Positions 1 to 9,733 of a DNA stretch of 56,462 nt are shown here, piece by piece (positions within the stretch are counted from its first letter, which is position 1; every line of letters starts with the position of its first letter). Below the pieces are notes generated by a model that worked only from the letters and a program-made list of their open reading frames with translations, was not told where the DNA came from and did no database searches. This stretch comes from Candidatus Puniceispirillum sp. (lineage in GTDB: Bacteria > Pseudomonadota > Alphaproteobacteria > Puniceispirillales > Puniceispirillaceae). Position numbers and translations under genes: made by a program. Location of the stretch: NCBI GenBank assembly GCA_028382965.1, contig JAOEUK010000012.1, positions 1 through 56,462 of the forward strand, in the 5' to 3' direction.

Positions 1-931
1 ATTCTTGATTGTATAATGATGGTGGCACTTCAAAAGCCTCACCATCAGCTAAAGCGTCAAGAACATTTTTCTTTACTAACTGACGTAAAGCAGTTTGATG
101 TTGTCCATTTATTTGCGTAGCGACAGCATCTTTCAAACCGTTCAGGTTTTCAAAACCAAGCCTCGTACCCAATTCATCATCAATTTTTGCACAAGCTTTC
201 TCATGAAGTTCATTAACTTTAACTTCAAAAACAGCGATCTTACCAGCAAGGTGAGCCGCCTGATAATCTTCAGGAAAAGTTACAGAAACGTCAACGCTCT
301 CACCAGGCTTTGCACCTAATAAACCATCCTCAAAGCCGGGGATAAAGCTATTTGAACCAAGCTCCAAAGAATGCCCTTCTGCGGTACCACCGTCAAATGC
401 CTCGTTGTCTATGCGACCAATAAAATCGATTTTAGCAACATCACCAAGCTTTGCAGCTCGCGCTTTCTCAATCGCTAGAGTAGGACGGTTTTCATCAGCA
501 ATTCGAGCTAAGGCCTCCTCAACTTCCTTTGGGTCACTTTCAACCCGAGGGCGCTCCACCTTAAGCTTGCTAAGATCTGGCATGCTAATTTCGGGCATGA
601 TTTCACAAGCTAAAGAAGCTTCAAGATCTTGCCCTTCATCAAAAGATTTAATGTCAACTTGCGGCTGACTAGCCAAGCGAAGGCCGTTACCTTCAATGGC
701 CTTCTTTGCCCCTTCATCAAGTGCAACTTTTATTGCATCGCCCTTGACTTGATCACTGAAGCGCGATTTCACTACCGACATTGGCACTTTACCAGGACGA
801 AACCCCGGTATCTTCACCGTTGCGGCAATTTCTTCAAGCTTTCTAACAACTTCAGCATCAATTTCAACTGCAGTAATTACAATCTTATATTCCCGCAGAA
901 GTCCCTCTGATTTGGTCTCCAAGACATTCAT
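1..931 (-). CDS. tig: Trigger factor (partial, C-terminus outside window)
   Basis: Ribosome-associated chaperone with peptidyl-prolyl isomerase activity that meets nascent chains at the exit tunnel. Translating the minus strand from the ATG at 931 gives about 310 codons without a stop, so the gene runs off the left edge. The N-terminal ribosome-binding signature GFRPGKVP lies near residue 45. An FKBP-like domain follows at about residues 155-245, with the segments GDVAKIDFIGRI and IPGFEDGLLGAKPGE. The start is in frame with the typical short N-terminal strand (MNVLETKSEG). In many alphaproteobacteria tig sits upstream of clpP-clpX, which would lie beyond the edge here. Identification is firm; only the end is unseen. 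Confidence 0.95.
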   Translation of the reverse strand, partial: MNVLETKSEGLLREYKIVITAVEIDAEVVRKLEEIAATVKIPGFRPGKVPMSVVKSRFSDQVKGDAIKVALDEGAKKAIEGNGLRLASQPQVDIKSFDEGQDLEASLACEIMPEISMPDLSKLKVERPRVESDPKEVEEALARIADENRPTLAIEKARAAKLGDVAKIDFIGRIDNEAFDGGTAEGHSLELGSNSFIPGFEDGLLGAKPGESVDVSVTFPEDYQAAHLAGKIAVFEVKVNELHEKACAKIDDELGTRLGFENLNGLKDAVATQINGQHQTALRQLVKKNVLDALADGEAFEVPPSLYNQE

Positions 932-1140
932 ACAACCATCTACCTTTATCCTACCATGACCACACCTTTGGCCAATTTTACGATACAGCAGCAATGCCAT
1001 ATCAAGTTTTCTAGATCAGCACCCTGTGGACAATAACCTTCCACTTTAGCCGATCTCTAACCATCTTTTTGCAGCTGTCTAATTGGTTTCAGCCACACTG
1101 ACCTTCTAAAACGTGAGACGGTTGCAATAAACTAGTTAGA

Positions 1141-1225
1141 TGGTGCGGGCGGAGGGACTCGAACCCCCACGACTTTCGCCACTGGTACCTAAAACCAGCG
1201 CGTCTACCAATTCCGCCACGCCCGC
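1141..1225 (-). tRNA. tRNA-Leu (anticodon TAG)
   Basis: The minus strand folds into a class II cloverleaf. The acceptor arm pairs GCGGGCG with CGCCCGC, and there is a long variable arm. The T-loop contains GTTCGAGTC. The anticodon loop TTTAGGT, between CTGGT and ACCAG, reads TAG. CCA is encoded at 1141-1143. It lies upstream of tig on the same strand. Confidence 0.95.
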
Positions 1226-1319
1226 GCTCCGTCATCTTACTCATTCTCTGCAGACCCTATCCAACCAAAGACTGTGGAGGTTAGAGCATTACCTCTTCCC
1301 AACGTTAAATGGGAATAAT

Positions 1320-1397
1320 TGGGGCGAGTGACCGGTTTCGAACCGGCGACCTCCAGTACCACAAACTGGCGCTCTAACCAACTGAGCTACACCCGCC
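1320..1397 (-). tRNA. tRNA-His (anticodon GTG)
   Basis: A complete cloverleaf on the minus strand. The acceptor pairs GCGGGTG with CACTCGC. An extra 5' G faces C73, the usual tRNA-His identity pair. The anticodon loop TTGTGGT reads GTG, the T-arm is CCGGTTCGAAACCGG, and CCA is encoded at 1320-1322. It may be co-transcribed with the tRNA-Leu gene 94 bases downstream. Confidence 0.95.
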
Positions 1398-1566
1398 AAC
1401 AAATCGATGCCCAATACAAAGATAATAAAATCCTAAGCATTAAGCCTAAAACTGGACGCGAACATAGTCCAAGCGTTGAAAGCATGCAAGTGACTTTTAC
1501 ACCTCTTTTCCAACAAGATAAAAGACTAATAACATAGGATCTTTCAACGAAAGAGCATAGCAAGGC

Positions 1567-2001
1567 CTAACTAATTGACTTACGCCCTATTTTAAAGACA
1601 CCACTTGCGGTTGCTATAACGCTTCCATTGGATGCCACTACCTCACCAACAGCAAAAAATACTGATTTACCACCCCCAGTTTGGCGAGCAGTTGCTAGTG
1701 CATAGCCATCATTAATCTTTAGGGGCGCCAAATATTGAGTGGTTAGTGAAAGAGTGAGCCCAGGCAACAGATCATCAGGAGCCGGCTTGTAGCTCCCACA
1801 CATAGCCAGTGCAACATCTAACATTGTCAAATATAGCCCACCATGGACTAATCCCAATGGGTTGAGGTGACTTGCGGATAAATCAACCCGCAATGTTGCT
1901 CGTCCATCATCCCAATCAACAATTTTTAAACCGTTGGCCTTATTAAATCCACCAAGTTGGTTCAATTCGTTTATACGCTTATCTGAATGAATATTAGTCA
2001 T
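1567..2001 (-). CDS. PaaI-type hotdog-fold thioesterase
   Basis: Predicted acyl-CoA thioesterase of the PaaI/YbdB hotdog class, about 144 residues, soluble. The family signature is visible: LGLVHGGLYLTMLD at residues 49-62, with HGG and a downstream Asp as the usual catalytic surroundings, and a C-terminal strand ending in ATASGVFKI. I place the start at the ATG at 2001 because AAGG lies eight bases before it. In-frame ATG (2022) and TTG (2028) codons further upstream lie inside the preceding gene. The small overlap or abutment with the AhpD-like gene upstream suggests one transcript. The substrate cannot be told from sequence. Confidence 0.8.
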   Translation of the reverse strand: MTNIHSDKRINELNQLGGFNKANGLKIVDWDDGRATLRVDLSASHLNPLGLVHGGLYLTMLDVALAMCGSYKPAPDDLLPGLTLSLTTQYLAPLKINDGYALATARQTGGGKSVFFAVGEVVASNGSVIATASGVFKIGRKSIS

Positions 2002-2011
2002 TGTGAAGACC

Positions 2012-2602
2012 TTAAAAATCATGCCCAATCTTGAAAAACTCAGGGTTTGGTCGCATTGATGTTAGATTAGCCATACGGTTGGAAAGTGCAAACAGCGCCG
2101 TAATTGCTCCAATATCCCAAATGTCTTCATCATTAAACCCATGTAAATGGAGTTGAATGAAATCATCCTCGCAAACTTTATGAGAGCAGTTACAAATTTT
2201 GAGAGCAAAATCCAGCATGGCCTTTTGTCGATCAGTGATATTCGCTTTTTTATAATTAGTCGCTATTTCGTCAGAAATTTGCGAAGATTTTTCATAGATG
2301 CGTAATATGGCACCATGTGCAGCCACACAATAAAGGCACCGGTTTTCTGCAGAAGTTGCAACGATGATCATCTCCCGCTCCCCTCTACTTAACCCGGACT
2401 TTCGTCGCAGCAAAGATTCATGATAGGCCCAAAATGCTCTCAATTCTTCAGGACGGTGCGCTAATACCCAAAATACGTTTGGAACAAAGCCAGCCTTTTC
2501 AGAAATTTTTTGAAATAATTGCTGTAAATCTAAAGGTATTGTGCTTAGGTCCGGCACTGGAAAACGACTAATTGGCCTGAGTTTCATAAGAATCACTTTC
2601 AT
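2012..2602 (-). CDS. Carboxymuconolactone decarboxylase / AhpD-like peroxidase-related protein
   Basis: About 196 residues of the AhpD-like superfamily, in the peroxidase-related group. The redox motif is CLYCVAAHGAI, with Cys89, Cys92 and His96, preceded by LSRGEREMI, a typical pairing in this family. Relatives act as alkylhydroperoxidase-type thiol enzymes; the true substrate is unknown. A second in-frame ATG at 2587 gives MKLRPISRF and is an alternative start. It is followed directly by the hotdog thioesterase, probably in the same operon. A genuine muconolactone decarboxylase role is unlikely, because no aromatic degradation genes are nearby. Confidence 0.75.
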   Translation of the reverse strand: MKVILMKLRPISRFPVPDLSTIPLDLQQLFQKISEKAGFVPNVFWVLAHRPEELRAFWAYHESLLRRKSGLSRGEREMIIVATSAENRCLYCVAAHGAILRIYEKSSQISDEIATNYKKANITDRQKAMLDFALKICNCSHKVCEDDFIQLHLHGFNDEDIWDIGAITALFALSNRMANLTSMRPNPEFFKIGHDF

Positions 2603-3251
<649 letters not shown>

Positions 3252-3339
3252 GCACATTATCAATAACTGTATTTAACGTTCAACACCTAAATTGCCTGAT
3301 TCGCAAGACTAAATAGAAAATAACAGAAGGATGTATAAA

Positions 3340-4749
3340 ATGTCTGACGCAAAAAAAATCATGGAAATGATACAAGAACACGACATCTCATTTGTTGACC
3401 TTAGGTTTACAGATCCCCATGGAAAAATGCAGCATGTGACACAACACATCGACACGATTGATGAAGACACCTTGGTTGAAGGTTTTATGTTTGACGGCTC
3501 GTCAATTGCTGGCTGGAAAGCAATCAACGAGTCCGACATGAAACTGATGCCAGATCTTTATCGAGCATACGTCGATCCATTCTTTGCTCAACCCACGCTA
3601 GCTATTTTTTGTGATGTAGTAGAGCCATCATCAGGAATGGCATATGACAGAGACCCCAGAGGCACAGCAAAAGCGGCCCTTACGCACATGGAATCCTTAG
3701 GAATAGGAGACACAGCATATTTTGGTCCAGAGGCTGAATTTTTCATTTTTGAGGATGTAAAGATTGAAGTTTCAATGAATCGAGGCCTTTACGCTCTCGA
3801 CAGCGTTGAAGGACCCTATAACAGCGCTCGGAAATATGAGGAGGGCAACCTTGGCCATCGCCCAGGTGTCAAGGGAGGATATTTTCCAGTTCCACCAGTT
3901 GATTCGGGCCAAGATATTCGTTCGGAAATGTTGTCTGTGATGGCTGGTATGGGCGTCCCAGTTGAAAAACACCACCATGAGGTAGCCCCATCACAGCATG
4001 AATTAGGAATGAAATTTGGCACCTTGATTGAAACTGCAGACAACCTGCAGCTCTATAAATACACGGTTCATCAGACCGCACACGCATATGGTTTGAGTGC
4101 GACCTTTATGCCAAAACCAATTGCTGGCGACAACGGTTCAGGCATGCATGTCCATCAGTCCATCTGGTCTGATGGAAAGCCACTGTTTGCTGGCAACCAA
4201 TATGCAGACCTATCAGAAAATGCTCTTTACTACATTGGCGGCATCATCAAACATGCAAAATCACTGAACGCGTTCACCAACCCCTCAACCAATAGCTACA
4301 AGCGGCTGATTCCGGGTTATGAAGCACCTGTATTGTTAGCTTATTCATCTAGCAACCGTTCTGCATCATGCAGAATTCCGCACGTAGACTCACCTGCTGG
4401 AAAACGTGTTGAAGTGCGTTTCCCCGATGCAACAGCAAATCCATACCTTTCATTTTCAGCGATGCTAATGGCTGGGTTGGATGGAATCATAAATAAGATC
4501 CACCCTGGCGATGCAATGGATAAAGATCTTTATGATCTTCCTGCTGAGGAATTGTCTCAAATCCCAACCGTCTGTGCATCTCTAAGAGAGGCACTTGATG
4601 CATTGAATGAAGATCGGGCCTATCTAACGCAAGGAAATGTTTTCACCGATGATCAGATTGATGCTTATATTGCCCTCAAAATGGAAGATGTTATTAGGCT
4701 TGATCACACGCCAGCACCAGTTGAATTTGATATGTATTATTCATATTGA
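3340..4749 (+). CDS. glnA: Glutamine synthetase type I
   Basis: Catalyses ATP-dependent amidation of glutamate to glutamine; a dodecamer in the cytoplasm. The ATG at 3340 is chosen because AGAAGG precedes it at proper spacing, whereas an in-frame ATG at 3331 abuts that ribosome site. The product is then 469 residues, the usual GSI-beta length. Visible signatures are FDGSS near residue 50, the ATP-binding block [35 protein letters not shown], and the adenylylation-type tyrosine in [10 protein letters not shown], so GlnE control is expected. Co-transcription with glnB is likely, and a terminator follows at once. Confidence 0.97.
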   Translation: MSDAKKIMEMIQEHDISFVDLRFTDPHGKMQHVTQHIDTIDEDTLVEGFMFDGSSIAGWKAINESDMKLMPDLYRAYVDPFFAQPTLAIFCDVVEPSSGMAYDRDPRGTAKAALTHMESLGIGDTAYFGPEAEFFIFEDVKIEVSMNRGLYALDSVEGPYNSARKYEEGNLGHRPGVKGGYFPVPPVDSGQDIRSEMLSVMAGMGVPVEKHHHEVAPSQHELGMKFGTLIETADNLQLYKYTVHQTAHAYGLSATFMPKPIAGDNGSGMHVHQSIWSDGKPLFAGNQYADLSENALYYIGGIIKHAKSLNAFTNPSTNSYKRLIPGYEAPVLLAYSSSNRSASCRIPHVDSPAGKRVEVRFPDATANPYLSFSAMLMAGLDGIINKIHPGDAMDKDLYDLPAEELSQIPTVCASLREALDALNEDRAYLTQGNVFTDDQIDAYIALKMEDVIRLDHTPAPVEFDMYYSY

Positions 4750-4770
4750 TTAGAAAAAAATCAATAAAAG

Positions 4771-4798
4771 AAAAAGGTGGGATAAACTCCACCTTTTT
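4771..4798 (+). terminator. Intrinsic terminator of glnBA
   Basis: AAAAAGGTGG (4771-4780) and CCACCTTTTT (4789-4798) form a perfect 10-bp stem with an eight-base loop, ending in a T run. It lies 22 bases after the glnA stop. Confidence 0.9.
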
Positions 4799-4944
4799 TG
4801 ATTCAATGTTGAACAAAATCACAATATATAGTCATTTGTTAACTTGCTTTGTGCTAGATAAGGTAGACACTGGGCATTGTTAGCCGATATAGTATGTTTA
4901 CGCCTAGAAGTGGCGGCTTCCGCCTTGCAACTTATGAGTGACTA

Positions 4945-6921
4945 ATGGCTGATCTATTTAGCAATGAAAATGACGATTACGACGCCTCCAACATCGAGGT
5001 CCTAGAGGGCTTGGAGCCAGTTCGCCACCGTCCAGGCATGTACATTGGTGGCACAGATGATCGAGCCTTGCACCATCTAGCTGCAGAGATTTTAGATAAC
5101 TCAATGGATGAAGCCGTGTCTGGCCATGCCACTCGTATTGATATTTACCTTGATTCCGCCAACAGGCTAACTATCCGGGATAATGGTAGAGGCATGCCAA
5201 CCGGAAAACATCCAAAATTTCCGAATCAGTCAGCGGTAGAAGTGATTATGACAACTCTGCATGCAGGGGGTAAATTTTCGGGCAATGCCTATGCGACATC
5301 AGGCGGGCTTCATGGTGTTGGGGCATCAGTGGTAAATGCTTTGTCCAGCGAGCTAATAGTTGAAATTGCAAGAGAGAAAACCCTCTATCAACAGCAGTTT
5401 TCGCGTGGCAAAGCATTAGGTCCTCTGATTAAAATTGGTGCTGCCCCAAACCGTAGAGGCACATCTGTCACCTTTACTCCAGATCCTGAGATTTTTATTG
5501 GAGGCGCGAAATTCCGGCCAACCACTCTATATCGAATGGCTCGATCAAAGGCCTATCTTTTTGCGGGTGTTGAAATCCGCTGGCGATGCAATCCTGAATT
5601 GCTAGACAAAAACGATTCCATCCCAGTCGATAGTACCCTCCATTATCCAGGTGGGCTAACGGACTTTCTCACAGATGCGACAACGGGCAAGGCATTAATT
5701 ATTTCCACGCCCTTTGCTGAAGTTACACAACTTGATGGGCAAAAATTTGAATGGGCAATTACCTGGCTTGGACCGGGTGAGGACGGCTTTTTTTATAGTT
5801 ACTGTAACACCGTTCCCACACCATCAGGAGGAACGCATGAAACCGGTTTTCGCCAAGCTATCGTTAGAGGCTTGCGTAATTTTGGTGATCTGGTTAGCAA
5901 CAAAAAGGCAGCTGACATCACCGCTGATGATGCACTATTTGGTGGTGCCATTATGCTTTCTGTGTTTTTACATGATCCGCAATTTCAGGGCCAAACAAAA
6001 GATCGACTTGTATCCACCGACGCTACCCGCCAAACCGAGCAGGCAGTCCGTGACCGGTTCGATCAATGGTTATCCGCCGATACTGGACGAGCGACATATC
6101 TGCTCGAAGCAGCAATTGACCGGGCTGATGAACGAAAGCGCCGTAAAAAAGAAAAAGAAGTTGCTCGAAAATCAGCAACAAAGCGCCTACGACTGCCAGG
6201 AAAATTGGCTGACTGTTCCTCTAGCGATAACGAAATCACGGAGTTGTTTCTGGTTGAAGGTGACTCTGCTGGTGGTTCAGCAAAACAAGCTCGTGATAGA
6301 AAAATACAGGCCGTTTTGCCACTTAGAGGAAAAATTCTGAATGTGGCTAGCGCCTCCAGTGAAAAACTCCGCGGCAACCTTGAACTATCAGACCTATCAT
6401 TGGCACTTGGCGTAAGGCCTGGTAAGGATTTTTGTCTTGATAATCTGCGTTATGGACGTATCATAATAATGACAGATGCTGACGTGGATGGAGCCCATAT
6501 TGCAGCGTTGTTGTTGACCTATTTTTACCGTGAGATGCCACAGCTGGTTGAAGCTGGTAGGCTTTTTCTGGCACAGCCCCCCCTTTACCGCCTAACTCAA
6601 GGTAGTAAAACTGTTTATGCTCTAGATGAGGAGCAGCGTGAAACCAGTTTGAAAACGGTCTTTGACGGGCGTGGCAAGGTTGAGACCAGCCGTTTTAAAG
6701 GGTTAGGAGAAATGCCTCCTGCTCAACTGAAAGAAACCACCATGAGTCCAAATAGCCGTCGATTGTTACAAGTTGCTCTGCCAATGCGCGACTCAGTTGG
6801 GGCTGATCTTCGCCGCCACACAGATCAGTTGGTTAACATCCTAATGGGGAAAAAAGCTGAATTACGCTTTGTCTATATCCGTGACCATGCCGAAAATACA
6901 CTAGTAAACCTTGATGTCTAA
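4945..6921 (+). CDS. parE: DNA topoisomerase IV subunit B
   Basis: ATPase subunit of topoisomerase IV, which decatenates daughter chromosomes with ParC. 658 residues. The GHKL ATPase domain contains VRHRPGMYIGG and ILDNSMDEA (Bergerat fold Asn) and the glycine-rich GGLHGVGASVVNALS. The TOPRIM domain shows LVEGDSAGGSAKQARDR, where GyrB typically has a similar block, and MTDADVDGAHI with the metal-binding Asp pair. The C-terminus has SRFKGLGEMPPAQL, with ParE-like length and no GyrB insertion. It lies alone on the plus strand between the glnA terminator and a small membrane protein 24 bases downstream. ParE fits better than GyrB, but a search would settle it. Confidence 0.93.
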   Translation: MADLFSNENDDYDASNIEVLEGLEPVRHRPGMYIGGTDDRALHHLAAEILDNSMDEAVSGHATRIDIYLDSANRLTIRDNGRGMPTGKHPKFPNQSAVEVIMTTLHAGGKFSGNAYATSGGLHGVGASVVNALSSELIVEIAREKTLYQQQFSRGKALGPLIKIGAAPNRRGTSVTFTPDPEIFIGGAKFRPTTLYRMARSKAYLFAGVEIRWRCNPELLDKNDSIPVDSTLHYPGGLTDFLTDATTGKALIISTPFAEVTQLDGQKFEWAITWLGPGEDGFFYSYCNTVPTPSGGTHETGFRQAIVRGLRNFGDLVSNKKAADITADDALFGGAIMLSVFLHDPQFQGQTKDRLVSTDATRQTEQAVRDRFDQWLSADTGRATYLLEAAIDRADERKRRKKEKEVARKSATKRLRLPGKLADCSSSDNEITELFLVEGDSAGGSAKQARDRKIQAVLPLRGKILNVASASSEKLRGNLELSDLSLALGVRPGKDFCLDNLRYGRIIIMTDADVDGAHIAALLLTYFYREMPQLVEAGRLFLAQPPLYRLTQGSKTVYALDEEQRETSLKTVFDGRGKVETSRFKGLGEMPPAQLKETTMSPNSRRLLQVALPMRDSVGADLRRHTDQLVNILMGKKAELRFVYIRDHAENTLVNLDV

Positions 6922-6945
6922 CCTTCTTTTTCAATTGGAATCGTA

Positions 6946-7320
6946 ATGTCTCCTCAAATTGCACTTCGTGTTATTGGAGGTGGGCTGATCTGCCAAGGTT
7001 TATTATTTTTTGCATTTGCCGCACCGTTAACACTTCAAATTTTTCCAGGAGCAAGTGATGAAGCGGTTCATGTTGGCACGATTGTGAGGCGTGGCTTGGC
7101 AACAACTTCATTTTTAGCTGGTTTAGTAATTTTTTTGATTAGCAATGACACATACCGTACAATCAAACGCGTTTTATTCGGCTGCGGCATTGGCTTTGCA
7201 GCAATGAGTTTCTCTATGTTGAAAATTATTTCCGATGAAGCAGCATTTATTCCTTTGCCCGCTATTGGAATATACAGTGTTGTTGCGCTCTATGCGCTGT
7301 ATTTAGCATTTCAAAAATGA
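6946..7320 (+). CDS. Small four-helix membrane protein of unknown function
   Basis: 124 residues, not recognised. It contains about four hydrophobic segments, at residues 4-28, 48-65, 75-93 and 100-122, with short charged linkers (RRG, NDTYRTIKR). This suggests an inner-membrane protein with no catalytic motif. It starts 24 bases after parE on the same strand, so it is probably read through from parE. It ends head-on, seven bases from the end of the hydrolase gene. A DUF4345-type protein is possible but I cannot confirm that. Confidence 0.6.
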   Translation: MSPQIALRVIGGGLICQGLLFFAFAAPLTLQIFPGASDEAVHVGTIVRRGLATTSFLAGLVIFLISNDTYRTIKRVLFGCGIGFAAMSFSMLKIISDEAAFIPLPAIGIYSVVALYALYLAFQK

Positions 7321-7327
7321 GGGTAAG

Positions 7328-8026
7328 TTACCCTATGCGCTTAAATAACTCTTGCAAGGCCGCTGTTACCGCCTCTGGTGCCTCAAGTGAAGAAAGGTGG
7401 CCAACATTATCAAGCAGACACAAGGCAGAATCCGTTGCAAGATTGGCCATTTCAGCCGACAGTGGTGGTGGCGTTAACACGTCCTGCGTTCCGCATAAAA
7501 CCAGTAAGGGCGCAGTAAAATCTACCAATGTGTCTGCTTGATCACGGCGACCCAAAATTGCAGTTTGTTGTTTGACAAAGCCAAGCCGTCCAATGTCGGC
7601 TGCCATTGCCAAAACATCATTAACTAGACTGTCATCTGCCAAAGCAGTCTTTGATAACAAACGCGGCATAAGATGCCTGGTAACACCCTGAAAACCATTA
7701 TATTTTGCTAGCTCAATAGCCTGAAGACGCTGCATACGACTTCCTTCACTATCCTCTCTGGCATTGGTACTTAGCAATGCCATACCAGCCACTCTGTCAG
7801 GAGCTATCCGAGCTATTTCCAACGCCACATATCCGCCCATGGACAACCCAATAGGCACCAATAGACCTTCACATTCGTTAAGCGCTGCCTTCGCCATTTC
7901 TGTAATGCTGCCATGGCGACTTGTATCAAAAATTTGACTTTTCTGGGGCAACGCAGCGCGCTGCTTGGCGAATAACAATTCGTTGCAAAGAAGGCCCGGA
8001 ATAAAAATCGGTGTGTATGGTTGCAT
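7328..8026 (-). CDS. Alpha/beta hydrolase
   Basis: Serine hydrolase of the alpha/beta fold, about 232 residues from the ATG at 8026. The nucleophile elbow is GLSMGG (Ser62). The acid is likely the Asp in GTQDVLTPP and the base the His in DNVGHLSSLE near the C-terminus. An in-frame GTG at 8086 would add 20 residues without a clear ribosome site; the fold begins only a few residues after the chosen ATG (IFIPGLLC), so the shorter form is preferred. It diverges from the helicase gene. The substrate is unknown; related folds include esterases and BioH-like enzymes. Confidence 0.75.
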   Translation of the reverse strand: MQPYTPIFIPGLLCNELLFAKQRAALPQKSQIFDTSRHGSITEMAKAALNECEGLLVPIGLSMGGYVALEIARIAPDRVAGMALLSTNAREDSEGSRMQRLQAIELAKYNGFQGVTRHLMPRLLSKTALADDSLVNDVLAMAADIGRLGFVKQQTAILGRRDQADTLVDFTAPLLVLCGTQDVLTPPPLSAEMANLATDSALCLLDNVGHLSSLEAPEAVTAALQELFKRIG

Positions 8027-8189
8027 GAGAGCTTCGGCACGGTAATATATTGAATGATTGACCTTGAGGGCATTCCTCTGTATCACCAGAAATATAAAAA
8101 GCCCACTATAAATTACAAATTTAAACCAGCCCTAATGCTGTGATTTGGTGAGCAAAACATTTTGTTCAATCTCGATAGGGAATTTGTTT

Positions 8190-9623
8190 TTGAAATTTTC
8201 AGATCTCGGCCTCAGTGACGAGCTTAGTCGTTCCGTTGCCGATTTGGGCTATGTAAGCCCAACACCAATTCAAGAAAAATCCATTCCTATTGTGCTAATG
8301 GGCCGTGACATTTTGGGCTCGGCGCAAACAGGTACTGGTAAAACAGCGTCCTTTACCCTACCGATGATTGATATTCTGGCTTCGGGTCGCGCAAAAGCGC
8401 GCTTACCACGCTCCCTTATCCTTGCCCCAACCCGTGAACTGGCAGCCCAAGTTGCCGAATCTTTTGAAAAATTTAGTTCATATCATAAATTAAACATGGC
8501 GCTTCTTATTGGCGGAGTTAGCTTCACCGACCAGAATGCCGCACTCAGCAAGGGTGTTGACGTCCTGATAGCAACGCCGGGCCGTCTACTTGATCATTTT
8601 GAACGCGGCAAAGTTCTACTGAATGACGTCAAGATTTTGGTAATTGACGAAGCTGACCGCATGCTCGATATGGGTTTTATCCCCGATGTTGAACGGATTG
8701 CCAGCTTGTTGCCAAAGATGCGCCAGACATTGTTTTTCTCGGCAACCTTATCTGACGATATTCAAAAACTTGGTAGTAAATTCGTTATGAATCCAAAAAT
8801 TATCGAGGTTGCACCGCCCGCGGCAACAGCCGATACCGTTGCCCAGAATCTTGTTTGGACAGATATCAAAAACAAACGGCAAGTCTTACGCGATATTCTA
8901 AGGCATGAGTCAGTAAAAAATGCTGTTATTTTTTGCAATCGTAAGCGCGACATCTCCATATTAATTAAATCACTAACACGCCACGGCTTTTCTGCGGTCG
9001 CTTTACATGGCGACATGACCCAATCTGCCAGACTTGATGCCCTGAAACGCTTTAAAGATGGTGAAGTCCCTTTGATGATCGCGTCAGATGTAGCTGCAAG
9101 GGGCCTGGATATTGTGGGCCTAAGCCATGTGTTCAATTTTGATGTGCCGAGTCATCCCGAAGATTATGTCCACCGAATTGGCCGCACTGGCCGAGCTGGA
9201 AAGTCAGGTCGAGCCTTTAGTATTGCCGCTAGCAAAGACGATCATAAATATGTTGACTCGATTGAAACGCTCATAGGAAAATCTATCCCATTAATCAAGG
9301 TTAAAGACGGAAAAGTTGAGGGTACAGGTGTAACTGCAACTGTTTTGGAAAAAGTAGAAGACGAACAAACAAAAGAGCGTAAGCGCAGTGGGCGCAGCCA
9401 AAAATCAACCAATGACAACCCGAAAAGTGAAAAATTGGCAAATCCGGTAGTTGCCAAACCCAAAAACTCAGAGAGTGAACCACCAAAATCTGACTCAGTA
9501 AAATTAAAAGCGATTTCAAAAAATAAAAACCGAAATCGTAGCGATGAATTGCCATCGCCACCAGATTGCTCAGGAAACACTCTTGTCGAAACTGGTCATA
9601 TTCCAGCCTTCCTGCGTCGATAA
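8190..9623 (+). CDS. rhlE: DEAD-box RNA helicase, RhlE type
   Basis: ATP-dependent RNA helicase, about 477 residues. The helicase core has the Q motif (FSDLGL...TPIQ), Walker A AQTGTGKT (45-52), PTREL, the DEAD box VIDEAD (153-156), SAT in FFSATL, and motif VI HRIGRTGR. A lysine- and serine-rich tail follows (about 380-460), as expected for RNA-binding extensions. No ATG is available. The TTG at 8190 gives the usual RhlE opening (LKFSDLGL) and lies nine bases after AGGG; TTG at 8184, GTG at 8148 and TTG at 8145 are alternatives. Relatives act in ribosome assembly and cold adaptation. The assignment to RhlE over other DEAD-box members is by overall similarity. Confidence 0.88.
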   Translation: MKFSDLGLSDELSRSVADLGYVSPTPIQEKSIPIVLMGRDILGSAQTGTGKTASFTLPMIDILASGRAKARLPRSLILAPTRELAAQVAESFEKFSSYHKLNMALLIGGVSFTDQNAALSKGVDVLIATPGRLLDHFERGKVLLNDVKILVIDEADRMLDMGFIPDVERIASLLPKMRQTLFFSATLSDDIQKLGSKFVMNPKIIEVAPPAATADTVAQNLVWTDIKNKRQVLRDILRHESVKNAVIFCNRKRDISILIKSLTRHGFSAVALHGDMTQSARLDALKRFKDGEVPLMIASDVAARGLDIVGLSHVFNFDVPSHPEDYVHRIGRTGRAGKSGRAFSIAASKDDHKYVDSIETLIGKSIPLIKVKDGKVEGTGVTATVLEKVEDEQTKERKRSGRSQKSTNDNPKSEKLANPVVAKPKNSESEPPKSDSVKLKAISKNKNRNRSDELPSPPDCSGNTLVETGHIPAFLRR

Positions 9624-9733
9624 TCCCGCACAAACACTACTCGACCAAAATTCAAAGCACGTACGTGTGATATGTGCTGATTATGTTATTTGCATTCGTC
9701 CTATTTATAAAACCGATACTACTAATTGTATCC

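Noticed and set aside
4945-6921. GyrB as identity for the topoisomerase gene
   Set aside because: Length (658 residues) and absence of the long GyrB insertion favour ParE, though not decided by search.
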